DNA from: Portunus trituberculatus
Lineage: Eukaryota; Arthropoda; Malacostraca; Decapoda; Portunidae
Direction: 5' to 3'
Length of the DNA stretch: 64,000 nt
NCBI RefSeq assembly: GCF_017591435.1
Contig: NC_059257.1
Coordinates: 2,235,288-2,299,287, forward strand
The notes under the pieces are model-generated. The model had not been told where the DNA came from. It worked only from the letters and a program-made list of their open reading frames with translations, and searched no databases. The position numbers were made by a program, and so were the translations under genes. Shown here in pieces: positions 11,301-21,741 of this stretch. How positions within the stretch are numbered: the stretch's first letter is position 1; each line of letters opens with the position of its first letter.

Positions 11301-11595
11301 GGATCGTCCCTTAAAAACTTTAACAGGAACCACCTGAAGTGGAGAGTTGAATTGCAAGGGGACAACAGGTATGTATGTCTTGACGGACAAGGATAGCTGT
11401 GCCACCGTGGTGGTCCTGGTCAAGGAAAGGAGTGCTAAAAAAGGCACGATAGCCAGGAGGACTAGAATAAATACTATCACCAAGCATAGTCTATTGTAGA
11501 GCTACACAGGCTGGAGAGAACTCCGAAAACAAAACTCGGAGTTCCCCCCACATGGCGCGAAGGCCTCTACAGTTCCACTGTAGAAGCTTGAAGAT
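8342..11595 (-). pseudogene. ORF2 main part of copy 2 (EN, RT, start of RNase H), broken
   Basis: The frame opens after the ORF1 stop with ATCTTCAAGCTTCTACAG. The endonuclease motif LGDFNGHHPLWD is present near 11190-11206. RT is open at 9607-10302 with FDLEKAYDTAWCHGI and GVPQGSILSVTLFAVAINGV. Just after it a small insertion (ATGATTTGATG context near 9603) disrupts the YVDD region. RNase H (RFTDGSKSDAGVGF, TAELSAIVLAL, NEHTNRLAKEAA) is at 8309-8815, where copy 1 cuts it. One RNase H Asp (usual ADRLAK) reads TNRLAK. The remainder is at 1276-1706. Confidence 0.82.
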
Positions 11596-11597
11596 GA

Positions 11598-13452
11598 CTA
11601 TTTAGGTGCAGTGGACGGGCGAGGCTTTTGAAGGGGTTGCCTCTGACTCACCTGACTGTTGTGCCAGGTGGTTGAACCGCTGCCTTTTGGCCTACCGGTG
11701 AGTGATGCGATCCATCATCACACCTACCGGTCATCGGAGGACGAGAGTCAGGCTGGACTGCACTTTTTGACACAGTTGGTCCACGAGGGGCAGCTGTGAC
11801 AATATCATCAGATGTCTCCATGCTAAGACCATCCTCATCACAAAAAGCCCGATCTGCGACAGAGGATGTCACAGGAGGCTGAGCAGAGCAGTCCTTGGAG
11901 GACTCACGATTATGTGCACCGGGAGAAACCTTAGACTGCTTAGGCTGAGCTAAATCTGGCTGAGCTAAATCTAGCGACTCCGCAGAGCCGCGGTGCCGTT
12001 TGGTCATGCTCTTCCAAGGCTTAGGCGATGCAGGAGGCAAATGGACATCCACTACATGGGTTAGTTTGGTCAAGTCCGTTTTATTCTTGTCGCTTCTTGT
12101 AGGTGACTCAACTGAGTCGTCGGACAAAAGGCTAAACCTATTAGCCAGATGAACAGGACCACCCGCCCCAACAGAGCGAGAGGTAGCAGGAGGAGTTGTC
12201 TTCGGACCGGCAGACTCAGCTGAAGAGCGAGCGGCCAATGAAGCATAGGATGTCGCACCAGTACCGTCCTTCTGGCGGTATAGGAGTTCGCGGCGGGCGC
12301 TACCGAGACTGATAAACTGACTATTAACAAGCTGTAAAATGTCCTGCTCCAGGCGATACCTTGGGCATTGCCTGGAACGTACCTGGTGAGCATCACGGCA
12401 ATGGAAACAATAAGCAGTAGCATTGCAATGCTCCTCAGAATGTGAGTCTAGTGCAGAGCAATTACTACATCGAGAAGCTTCCTTACATATGCTTTTGCCG
12501 TGACCGTACCCATAGCATGAGAAACACTGAAGAGGGCGAGAAACAAAACGCTTGACCCTAAGATTGATAGGACTGATATGAACACTGTCTGGGAGGGTGG
12601 AACCAAAGAAGGTGAGAAGGACCATGTTGGTAGAATTCCTCATCTTAGCCACCTTCTGGACTGATTTAGGACACATACCCAGTATTCCCTCTTTAGGAAA
12701 TTCGTAAAGATCCTGACTGTACACACAACCTTTACTGTAATTAAATGTGGGATGTGCCTTATTAGTCTCAAACATGCTGTCAGAAGGACATGGTTTATAC
12801 TGTAACATCCTTGCCTGTATGATATCTTTAGCTCGCACTAGCACCCCCTTACCGTATTTCTTGAGGTTACCCTCAGGAATCGTGCCAATCACTTTAGACA
12901 AGTACTGGGAGGCATGGATGAAATTACCGCGGCCATTTCTGTAGCACACCACAAACCAACCTGGAAGCGGGATGTGGCGAATTTTTGGAACTGAATTCTC
13001 TAAGTAGCTTTCAAAAACATTTGGGATGTAATCCATGTCACTGTCTGAAATATTACGTGACTGGAGAAATTAAGTTTTAAAGCCAGACCGGCAAGGGGCA
13101 GAGCTGCTACATGTTCATAAGCCAGACGGGTTTCATCACATGACATAAACGTCACATAGCAGCGGTTAGAAGGAAAGTCCTTATTATAAACCAGTCGAAT
13201 GCGAAAAACCGTACCATACGCCTTGAGAAGTGAGTGCAAGGCATGATAGGAAAATGATGGATTAACATTTACCCTCAAAAGGGAGTCATATGCTGCAGAA
13301 ATGCGTCCCTCAGAAGAAGTCCCAGAACAAGAGACTGCTGTGGGAGGCCCTTGTGGAGGGGAATCCTCCTTCCCACTCAGACCTGAAGATCACGTCTTGC
13401 GGGCCAGGTCAACCACCTCACGAGAACCTGAAAGTTTTTTGTGTTTTCCCAT
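11598..13452 (-). pseudogene. ORF1 of copy 2 (RRM-like, three CCHC knuckles), nearly intact
   Basis: The start is ATGGGAAAACAC at 13450-13452 and the stop is TAG at 11598-11600. Frames shift near the start and near 13040, but the 462 codons at 11648-13036 are open. They show three zinc knuckles: CFSCYGYGHGKSIC (CX2CX4HX4C), CSNCSALDSHSEEHC, and CFHCRDAHQVRSRQC. The RRM-like part is at 13000-13278 (RCYVTFMSCDETRLAYEHV). The C-terminal 200 residues are Ser/Pro/Arg rich and probably disordered. The 5' UTR of this copy (13453-13905) contains a sense frame of 125 codons at 13502-13879. Confidence 0.82.
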
Positions 13453-13912
13453 AAAAAAAACAGTAACACAAAAGATTAGCTCCAGGGGCAAGGGAAACCA
13501 CCTACTGGGACCACAATGGGAGCGAGCGCTGGCTGCCGTGGACTGGGTACCTCGTCCCCATGCGTACCAATCGTTTTAAAAAAAAGGCCCCACATGATGC
13601 AGAAAGTTTGTCCACGACAGAGCTAAGACACCCCCACCCAAAGCATCCCACCCTGGACACCCAACCATCCAGCACAGGATGGCTCCTATTAGGCGATCCC
13701 TCAAGCGGGTGGCTCCGCTGGTCCACTGGCAGCCTACGTAGGATCCATTTAGTCTGGCCCCTTACTGGCGACCTTACTAGTATTGGTAGCCCTCTCCCTC
13801 TCGAAAGGGCAGAGCAGGGCCTTAAGCCCCCTCTAGCGTAGCTCGCCAGGTCACAGGGGCACGCAAGCCCCCCGACCATGACTAACCGGTTCCCATCTGG
13901 GAGGGAGGACCC

Positions 13913-13938
13913 TGATGAGCATCACTATTAATATGCGA
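13913..13938 (-). mobile_element. Short remnant of Jockey J1 beyond copy 2
   Basis: CTGATGAGCATCACTATTAATA on the plus strand is the reverse complement of the Jockey segment TATTAATAGTGGTGTTCCTCAG seen near 62070. It continues J1 across the copy 2 insertion. The match ends by about 13938, so J1 was itself 5' truncated. Confidence 0.6.
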
Positions 13939-14317
13939 GTAATGAAAACATCTATACCTCTGACTGGCTATATACAAGCAGATGAACTGGCTAACTACGA
14001 GCTTAGTGGCCTACTCCCTTTTTCAAGTACTGATGACTTCCAGTTCTTTGTCATATTTTGATGTCTTACCACTTCCATAAACAATCCAATCAAGAGGTAA
14101 CATTCTATATAAGAAAATTCAACGACGAAAGTTTTAATTCATTTAAGTCTGATTTACGAAACTTGAAATGGAAGAAATAAGTAATTAATGTTAATACTAA
14201 ATGTAATTTTTACATTTACGTTTTTTAGTTCTTAGCAGTATAAGCTATGCATTTTTTTTTTATACAATGTAGTCTTTTCACGGGAATTTATGGGCTAAAG
14301 GGGATACTTTTTAGGGT
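13939..14317. other. AT-rich sequence, nothing recognised
   Basis: This is AT-rich non-coding sequence between the J1 remnant and a SINE. I see no open frame, repeat unit or splice-site pair that I can support. Confidence 0.5.
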
Positions 14318-14457
14318 ACCTCCTATCTCAAAGCCCACCCGCTTGGAAACCGTTGCCCTGAGTGAGGAAGCCCAACCTACACTCAGACCGCGGACAGGAT
14401 TCGAACCCGTGCGCTTGGAGACCCCTCAGACCTCAAAGCGCGCATGGTTCCACTGTA
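14318..14457 (-). mobile_element. tRNA-derived SINE (type 2), minus strand
   Basis: On the minus strand a B-box-like GGGTTCGAATCC lies at 14397-14408, about 45 bases downstream of a tRNA-like 5' part (TGGAACCATGCGCGC). A body follows containing GAGTGTAGGTTGGGCTTCC. This is the head layout of a tRNA-derived SINE transcribed by RNA polymerase III. It is a different family from the (AC)n-tailed SINEs at 38 kb. The borders are approximate. Confidence 0.6.
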
Positions 14458-14689
14458 AATTATTTATAATAAAATTGTTAGTTATTTTTTGTTTAATGAA
14501 ATATTTAGTAAATTAAATTATATATGTATTTTACTACATATATTTAATATATTTAGTAAAACACATACGTAATTGAATCTATTAAATAATTCATTAAACA
14601 AAAATAAATTTTATGTTGTTACTCATCACTTAGAATGATCATTTCCAAGAAATTTGGAAAAAAAAACTATTATTATTTTTATTTATTAT

Positions 14690-15110
14690 TATCGAGGAGG
14701 TAATATACATCTACCGAAACGATAATTCACTCCCAGTGAGGTCTAATAGTACTAGGTCTGGGAATGCTGCGAACTTCCTATAAAACCTAGTTGTGATCTC
14801 ACAACTCAAGGGGGCATTTACAACCAGCCCTATAAAAACAACTCTCCTTCTTTTCACAAAACTACATGCTTTTACCACACACAAACCCTTCACTTAAAAT
14901 TTTAAATTAGAAATAGCGACTCCAAATCTAGTCTCGGATTCCCCTTCTGGGGAGGGTACCAGAAATGACCCCTGGTCTGACTGTCCTCACGGTGGCCACC
15001 CAGAATGTCTTGACACCCCCCTCAACTTTTCCTCATTAACTTTTGCAACGTTGGGGGTTTTATATATTATTTTCAATGTTTAGAGAACTACCTCTTCTCT
15101 ACTAAACCTC
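14690..15110 (+). mobile_element. Jockey-clade element, 5' end fragment (J2)
   Basis: This stretch matches the 5' UTR and the beginning of the endonuclease ORF of the other Jockey copies. Shared blocks include CGAAACGATAA..CTCCCAGTGAG, TTGTGATCTCAC, CCCTTCACT and CTTGACACCCCCCTCAACTTTT. It stops at CTCTACTAAACCTCAT, the same point in the ORF as 60286. It is a 3' truncated piece with no intact frame. Confidence 0.7.
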
Positions 15111-15526
15111 ATTACATTACTGTTATGATAAGTTTCTTTATTGTGTGGATTTATCTTATCCATTCATTATTATTGGTCAGAGTTTCCGCTACGTAGGCGT
15201 GGTGTGCTTTGTGAGTGTCATTTGTTGAATGTTTGTTTGTGTTGGCGAGCAGCCGACAGGCCAGGAGTCAGTTTGATTGTGAAATTTACTGCAGTAGCAA
15301 ATGCTCAGTGTCGGGGTCTTGGGCTGTGATTTGTGCACCGGTATCTGTGAGCCAGTGCAGCGATGTTGTACTCGTATGTTGACTGGACACTGATGATCTA
15401 TTGGAATTCAAGAGTGGCAACGGTGTGACCACTGAAGTGAGTGACATGTTATAACATTGGATTGCCAATATTTCGTGTGATATGATTACTGTTACTTTAA
15501 GATAGCAAGTGGTGTTTCATTTACCT
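15111..15526. other. Unassigned sequence left of copy 3
   Basis: This is low-complexity to unique sequence with no convincing gene. A possible splice donor (GTGAGT near 15437) follows a GC-richer block, but no reading frame supports an exon. Confidence 0.4.
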
Positions 15527-15538
15527 CCTCATTCGGAT
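15527..15538. repeat. Target-site duplication of copy 3, left
   Basis: CCTCATTCGGAT directly precedes the GGAT-repeat tail of copy 3. It recurs exactly at 23072-23083, beyond the outer 5' end. Confidence 0.85.
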
Positions 15539-15730
15539 GGATGGATGGATGGATTTTATATAAGGCGTTGCAATGGCTAAGGTCATGTGGCGCCGCTTCA
15601 AAAATTTAAAATGGCAGAGTAGTTATAAACACTATATAAAAACAGTTAAAAACAATACAATATTTAAAAACTAAAAAAGGCAATATAACTAAATAAAATA
15701 TTAAAATGCAAAATAAAAAAAGAATAAAAT

Positions 15731-17824
15731 TCAAAGCTTTGGGAGAAGCCCAGCTTCTACCAAAAAACAAAAAACGTCATGACCCTGGGCCAGACACTCT
15801 GGTCCAAGGACCTTCGAGATATAATAGACACCGCTATTTCTACCGCGACAGCGGTAGAGGTAGCGGTGTCGTAACTCAATCAAACTAGGGCACTCTACAA
15901 GAAGGTGCCGTACAGTGAGCGGCACCAAGCAGTCATCACAATAAGGTTGTGGGTCCCTGGTCATCAGGTACGTTTGTGTAAGAAGCGTCTGACGTATGCG
16001 CAGTCGCGCCAATAAAGTCTGTGCACAGCGATCCCGGACATGGGAGTATGTCCACTGAGGGATAGTGGAAGTAGTGATCTCTCCCATTTTCGAGGTTGGG
16101 ACCCCCGTTAGCCATCTCCTCTGCCAAATTGCTGCAACCGCCAAACGAACAGTATGAAATACATCTCGAAACGGAAAAGGGGAAGGAGATGGAGAGCGAC
16201 TTGCTGCCTCTTTAGCGAGACGATCTGCGTGTTCATTCCCTGGAACCCCTACGTGACCAGGGACCCAAAAGAACCCAACACGATATCCTCGTTGTGTTAA
16301 AAGATATAGCCACTCCAGGGCTGACAAAATCAAAGGGTTAAATGATATAGGGCAAGAGAGAGAAGTAAGAGCACTGCGACAATCACTAAAAATTGTAAAA
16401 GACGAAACTCGTAGAGTAAAAATAATCTTTAAAGCTAGGACTATGGCAGACAGCTCCGCAGTGAAGATAGATGCCACTGAAGGAAGGCTGCCACACCGAT
16501 AAAAAGAGAGAAAAACCACACTAAACCCAACGCCTGCGTCGGATTTGGAACCATCAGTAAAAACTGGGACATCATCAAAATGCATATAAAAGTGTTCTAA
16601 AAACCGTGTGTGGGACAGATCTGGCAGAAAATCCTTTTTGCCATCCATGGCAGGAGGGCATAATGAGGTAACAGGAAGCTGCCAAAAACCAACTCGGGGG
16701 AGCCGGAAAGAGTACAGAGGAGTGGGGTCGATAGATAACTCTGCCATGAGATTTGCAACTTGTAGGCCAAAAGGTTTTGGGAGACTCGGTCGAGTGACAT
16801 ACGCCTGCGAGCGTGAGTCCCGCAACACTGACACACAGGGGACAGAATCAGGAAGACGGTGGGTGCGAAACCAACACTGGAGCATCAAAGACTGGCGCCG
16901 GAGGTCGAGCGGACAGAAACCAGCATCCACTAGAAGGGTAGGTATTGGGGATGTCCGAAATGCACCGGTAGCCAAGCGGACCCCAGCATGATGCACGGGG
17001 TCAAGCGTGCGTAGTCGTGCATCCGTTGCGGATGAGTAGATCTCACAGCCGTATTCCAGCTTTGGAAGTATGAGTGTACGGTGAAGCAGCAGCAACATGT
17101 CCCTGTCTGCACCCCAAGAGGTGTGACTTAAAACCCGAAAAAGGAATAATGCCTGCCGACAAGACGCCTTAAGAGAACGGAAATGGGGAACCCAGGTGAG
17201 ACGGTTGTCAAATAAAAGGCCAAGATATCGAAATGCCTCCACGTATGAGGGGCGTCTATTGGCGAGGTATAAATAAGGGTCTGGATGGACACCACGGTTG
17301 CGACAGAAATGCATAGCTACGGTCTTCGAGGTGGAGAAGAGTAAACCGTTCATGTTGGCCCAACTGGACACCCTATTGATCGCCAGTTGGAGCTTGCGCT
17401 CAATCAGTGTCATCCTAGCAGCAGCAAAAAAAATATATAAATCATCAACATATAAGGAGCTGTGAATGCCATCTGGGAGAGTATCAATCACACCATTTAT
17501 AGCGACTGCAAATAAAGTAACACTTAGAATACTTCCCTGTGGAACGCCGTCATTTAGAGCAGTAGCCTCAGAAAGAACACTCCCCACTCGAACCCGTATA
17601 AAACGTCTGGATAAAAACTGTTGGATAAAAAGAGGAAGATGGCCACGAACGCCCAAATTAAAGAAAGACTGTAAAATGCCATGACACCAAGCCTTCTCCA
17701 GGTAAAAAAAGACTGTTACTTGATGGAGGTGATTAGCGAAGGCCTCATAAATGGAAGACTCTAGGGATAAAAGAGCATCAGTAGTAGACCTCATCTTTCG
17801 GAAGCCGTACTGTACCGATGACAA
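15731..17824 (-). CDS. ORF2 C-terminal 697 codons of copy 3: RT palm/thumb plus RNase H
   Basis: This is the longest uninterrupted frame of family A in the window. It starts within RT motifs (QYGFRKMRSTTDAL), but the FDLEKAYDTAW motif is shortened to FYLEKAW by a small deletion. GVPQGSILSVTLF and the active site SLYVDDLYIFF are intact. RNase H follows with all four acidic residues in place: FTDGSKSDAGVG, TAELSAIVLAL, FSDCRSAL and NEHADRLAKEAA. It ends LLPKL at TGA 15731-15733. The damaged FDLEKAYD motif carries a catalytic Asp in RTs, so this copy is probably inactive. Confidence 0.85.
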   Translation of the reverse strand: MSSVQYGFRKMRSTTDALLSLESSIYEAFANHLHQVTVFFYLEKAWCHGILQSFFNLGVRGHLPLFIQQFLSRRFIRVRVGSVLSEATALNDGVPQGSILSVTLFAVAINGVIDTLPDGIHSSLYVDDLYIFFAAARMTLIERKLQLAINRVSSWANMNGLLFSTSKTVAMHFCRNRGVHPDPYLYLANRRPSYVEAFRYLGLLFDNRLTWVPHFRSLKASCRQALFLFRVLSHTSWGADRDMLLLLHRTLILPKLEYGCEIYSSATDARLRTLDPVHHAGVRLATGAFRTSPIPTLLVDAGFCPLDLRRQSLMLQCWFRTHRLPDSVPCVSVLRDSRSQAYVTRPSLPKPFGLQVANLMAELSIDPTPLYSFRLPRVGFWQLPVTSLCPPAMDGKKDFLPDLSHTRFLEHFYMHFDDVPVFTDGSKSDAGVGFSVVFLSFYRCGSLPSVASIFTAELSAIVLALKIIFTLRVSSFTIFSDCRSALTSLSCPISFNPLILSALEWLYLLTQRGYRVGFFWVPGHVGVPGNEHADRLAKEAASRSPSPSPFPFRDVFHTVRLAVAAIWQRRWLTGVPTSKMGEITTSTIPQWTYSHVRDRCAQTLLARLRIRQTLLTQTYLMTRDPQPYCDDCLVPLTVRHLLVECPSLIELRHRYLYRCRGRNSGVYYISKVLGPECLAQGHDVFCFLVEAGLLPKL
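15827..15870 (-). other. Conserved hairpin near ORF2 end (copy 3)
   Basis: The 20-base arms around a GACA loop pair at 18 of 20 positions (the left arm has TTTCT where pairing would need CCTCT). It holds the same position within ORF2 as in the other copies. Confidence 0.85.
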
Positions 17825-19408
17825 GTACTTCCCCCTCTACAAGTACCACATGAGTCTTACATTTACTATCTTTTCTAAAACTTTACAAATGCAGGATGTC
17901 AAGTTATAGGACGGTAGTTCGTAGCCTGGAGATTATCTTTCCCAGGCTTCGGAAATGGGAGAACCACTGCCACAGCCCAAGAAGATGGAAAGTCACCGGT
18001 ATGCCAAATCATACTATAAAGATTTAAAAGAAAGTTAAAAGCAGTGTCAGACATGTGGCGCAAGAACGCATAAGGTATATCATCTGGCGCAGGAGAAGAG
18101 TCGTGACGCTGGGACAAAGCAGTCCGCAACTCGGAAGCAGAGTAAGGGACATTATAAGACTCCCTTCCAGCGGAAGAAAAGTTTATGCCGAGATATTCCA
18201 TTCTCTGGTGGTGACGTGCGCCCAGAGCTGCAGGATGCCTCTGGGAAACACTGGCAAAGTCCTCCGCGAAGAGGTCGGCGACATTCCTAGGGTCTGCCAC
18301 CGTTCGCCCAGCAGACAACAAAATTGGTGGGGAAGGAGCAGAATACTTCCCAACAATTCGGCGGACTTTGTTGAAGACGGGTGCGGACGTTTATGGAAGA
18401 GACAAAGGCTTTCCACGAGGCTCTTTGTGCCTCTTTCAAAACGCGGGGGGCCCGAGCTTGGCAGGGCCGAAAAGCTTCCAGGCACTGCGGGTCCACACGA
18501 TGTCGCCGGAGACGAGAGAGAGCTGCCCGTTTCTCTTTTACCTCTGCAGTGCATGCTGCGTTCCATCAAGGAACGGGACGCCTAGAAAAGTGACCTGACG
18601 TCCTAGGGGATTCTCTGGAGGGCTAAAGAATTTGAAAAATCGGTAAAATAATCAACAGCCTTAGCACAAGTAGAAAAGTCAGCCAGCGGACGGATATAAG
18701 AGCTAAGGTCTGTGAATCGTCGCAAATCTGCCTTGTCTAAAACCCAGCGTGGGGCCGGGACTTTGGCTCAGATTTCACAGATTCCAATAGAATCGGAAAG
18801 TGGTCACTACCGTGTAAATCCGGTAGGACTCGCCAATTAAAATCAAGGAAAGAATTAGATGTACAAAGAGAAAGATCGATAGCTGTAAAAATCCCAGTTG
18901 GACTGTGGAAATGTGTAACATCCCAGAATTTAAAATCTCCAATCCCTCATCCTCAATAAAAGAACCGATTAAAACCCCACGAGGATTACTAGCACCTTCA
19001 TCCCACAATGGGTGACGGCCGTTAAAATCTCCCAACAAAAGAAAAGGCGGAGTCAGCTGACGCACCAGGCCGTCAAGCTCACCCCTGGAGACAGGAAGCC
19101 GAGGAGGAGATATAAACTGCAGATGGTGTACAGTCGTCCCATAAAGACCTTAACAGCAACCACCTGAAGGGAGAGTTAAGTTGTACTGGGAGGTAACAGG
19201 ACTAGAATAGCTGTGCCACCGTGGTGGCCCTGGTCAGGAAAGGAGTGTTAAAAAAGGCACGATAGCCAGGAGGACTAGAATAAGTACTATCACCTATCAT
19301 AGTCTCTTGTAGAGCTACACAGGCTGGAGAGAACTCCGACAGCAAAGCTCGGAGTTCCCCCCACGAGGCGCGAAGGCCTCTACAGTTCCATTGTAGAAGC
19401 TTGAAGAC
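17825..19408 (-). pseudogene. ORF2 N-terminal part of copy 3 (endonuclease, RT fingers)
   Basis: The endonuclease is recognisable at 18775-19065 with LGDFNGRHPLWDEGASNPRG. RT fingers are at 17899-18321 with VVLPFPKPGKDNLQATNYRP. Frames are shifted at several places, including a deletion near 17905 that separates this part from the long downstream frame. The opening codon after the ORF1 stop is GTC (GTCTTCAAG), not ATG. Confidence 0.75.
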
Positions 19409-19410
19409 GA

Positions 19411-21294
19411 CTATTTGGGTGCAGTGGACGAGCGAGCCTTTTGAGGCTGCCCGTGACTGACCTGACTAGAAATAATCAAACGACGAGAAGACACCGGGAG
19501 TTGAGATGTGCCGGGTCGTTGGACTCAGCCTTTCGGCTTATCGGTGGGTGATGCGAACTATCATCACTTTTACCGGTCCTCGGAGGACGAGGATCAGGCA
19601 GGACTGCACTTTCCGATACAGTTGGTCCACGAGGGACGGCTGTGACAATATCATCGGACGTCTCCATGCTCAGACCGTCCTCATCATAAGAAGCCCGATC
19701 TGAGACGGAGGGCGTCACAGAAGGCTGGACAGAAACTACTGGAGCTACCTAGCAGAGCGGTCCCTGGAGGACTCACGATTATGCACCGGGAGAAAACTTA
19801 GACTGCTTATGCTGAGCTAAATCTAACGACTCCGCAGAGCCGCGGTGCCGCTTAGTTAGACCCTTGAAAGGCTTAGGAGATACAGGTGGCAAATGGACAT
19901 CTACTACATGGGTGACTTTGGTCAAGTCCGTATTTTCTCGTCACTTCTAAGAGATGACTCAACCGAGTCATCAGCCAAAATGGCAAACCTGTTAGCCAGA
20001 TAAACAGGACCACCCGCCCCAACAGAGCGAGAGGTAGCAGGAGGAGTTGTCTTCGGACCGGCAGACTCAGCCGAAGAGCGAGCGGCCAATGAAGCATAGG
20101 ATGTCGCACCAGTACCGTCCTTCTGGCGGTACAGGAGTTCACGGCGGGCGCTACCGAGGCTGATAAACTGACTATTGGCAAGCTGTAGAATGTCCTGCTC
20201 CAGGCGATACCTGGGGCATTGCCTGGAACGTACCTGGTGAGCATCACGGCAATGAAAACAATAAGCTGCACCATTGCAATGCTCCTCTGAATGCGAGTCG
20301 AGTGCAGAGCAATTACCACATCGGGAAGCTTCCTTACACGAGCTTTTCCCGTGACCGTACCCATAGCATGAGAAGCACTGAAGAGGGCGAGAAACAAGCG
20401 CCTCACCCTAAGGTTGATAGGACCGATATTAACACGGTCAGGAAGGGTGGAACCAAAAAAGGTGAGAAGGACCATGTTGGAGGAGTTCCTCATCTTAGTC
20501 ACCTTTTGTACTGAGCTAGGGCACATTGCTAGTATTTCCTCTTCTGGGAATTCATAGATCTTGACTATAAACACAACCTTTGCTATAGTTAAAGGTGGGA
20601 TGAGCCTTAACAGTCTCAAACATGCTGTCAGAAGGGCATGGGAGATGTTGCAACATCCTAGCTTGCGTAAGATCTTTTGCTCGCACAAGCACCCCCTTCC
20701 CATACTTTTTCAGATTCCCCATCAGGAATCGTGCCGATTTCTTTGGACAGGTACCGGGAGGCATGGATGAAATTCCACGCCCATTTCTATAGTACGCCAC
20801 AAACCAACGTGGAGGTGGGATCTGGCGGACTGCTGGAACTGAATTCTCTAAATAGTTTTCAAAACATTTGGGATGTAATCCATGTCACTGTCTGAAATAT
20901 TACGTGACTGGAGAAATTCAGTTTTAAAGCCATGGCCGGCGAGGGCAGAGATGCTACATGTTCATAAGCTAAACGGGCTTCATCACATGACATAAACGTC
21001 ACATAGCAGCGGTTAGAAGGAAAGTCCTTATCATAAACCAGTCGAATGCGAACAACCGTACCATACGCCTTGAGATGTGAGTGCAAGGCGTGATAGGAAA
21101 ATGATGGGTTAACATTTACCATCAAGAGAGTCATATGCAGCAGAAACGCGTCCCTCAGAAGAACTCCCAGAACAGGAGACTGCTGTGGAGGCCCTTGTGG
21201 AGGGAATCCTCCTTCCCACTCAGACCTGAAGATGACGTCTCGTGGGCCAGGTCAGCCACCTCACGAGAACCTGAAGATTTTTTTGTTTTTCCAT
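19411..21294 (-). pseudogene. ORF1 of copy 3, broken
   Basis: The start codon is at 21292-21294 (ATGGAAAAACAA, equivalent to MVKHKK in other copies) and the stop at 19411-19413. The RRM-like segment is at 20859-21134 (RCYVTFMSCDEARLAYEHV). The region around 19873-20703 covers the zinc knuckles, read in a shifted frame. In this copy the ORF1 frame is also open upstream of the ATG to 21427, through the proximal 5' UTR. The C-terminal piece is at 19476-19718. Confidence 0.75.
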
Positions 21295-21741
21295 AAAAAA
21301 ACAGTGACACAAAAAATTGGCTCCAGGAGCAAGGAAACCACTTACTGGGACTACAATGGGAGAGCGCTGGCTGCCGTGGACGGGGTACCTCGTCCCCATG
21401 CGGACCAGTCGTTTTAAAAAGGCCCACATGATATTAAAGTTTGTCCACGACAGAGCTGAGAATCCCCTCCCAAAGCATCCCAGCCTGGACACCCAACCAT
21501 CCAGCAAAGGGCGGCCCCTATTGGGCGATCCCTTCAGCGGGTGGCTCCGCTGGTCCACTGGCAGCCTACGTAGGAACCATTTAGTCTGGCCCCTCACTGG
21601 CGACCTTACTAGCATGGGTAGCTCTCTCCCCCTCGAAAGGGCAGAGCAGGGGCCTAAGCCCCCTCTAGCCTAGCTTGGCAGGTCACAGGGGCACGCAAGC
21701 CCCCCCACCACGACAAGGCGGTTCCCATCTGGGTGGGGGGG

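Larger units (their letters stand above)
1037..13905 (-). mobile_element. Family-A I-like retrotransposon, copy 2 (split by copy 1)
   Basis: This full-length minus-strand copy has its 3' end with GGAT-type tail at 1037-1055, paired GGCGCC boxes near 1070-1100 and its 5' end (CCCAGATGGGAACC on the minus strand) near 13905. It is interrupted between 1719 and 8342 by copy 1, and the two parts join cleanly at the 13-bp duplication CATCTCGAAACGG. A 7-bp repeat AGGACCC at 1030-1036 and 13906-13912 is the likely TSD. The sequence just outside both ends is the old Jockey copy J1, read across a GTTCCTCAGGGTTCTGTCC-like site. So the order of events is J1, then copy 2, then copy 1. Confidence 0.88.

Noticed and set aside
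14458..14689. A MITE made of the AT-rich inverted-looking stretches
   Set aside because: I could not find matching ends or a target duplication.
15141..15329. A small secreted or membrane protein
   Set aside because: The frame is short, has no homologous copy or domain I know, and lies in otherwise non-coding DNA.
16608..16991. Arg-rich frames antisense to RNase H in many copies (also 30756-31025, 40577-40840, 55026-55295)
   Set aside because: They are shadows of the ORF2 sense codons and lie opposite well-supported RNase H sequence.
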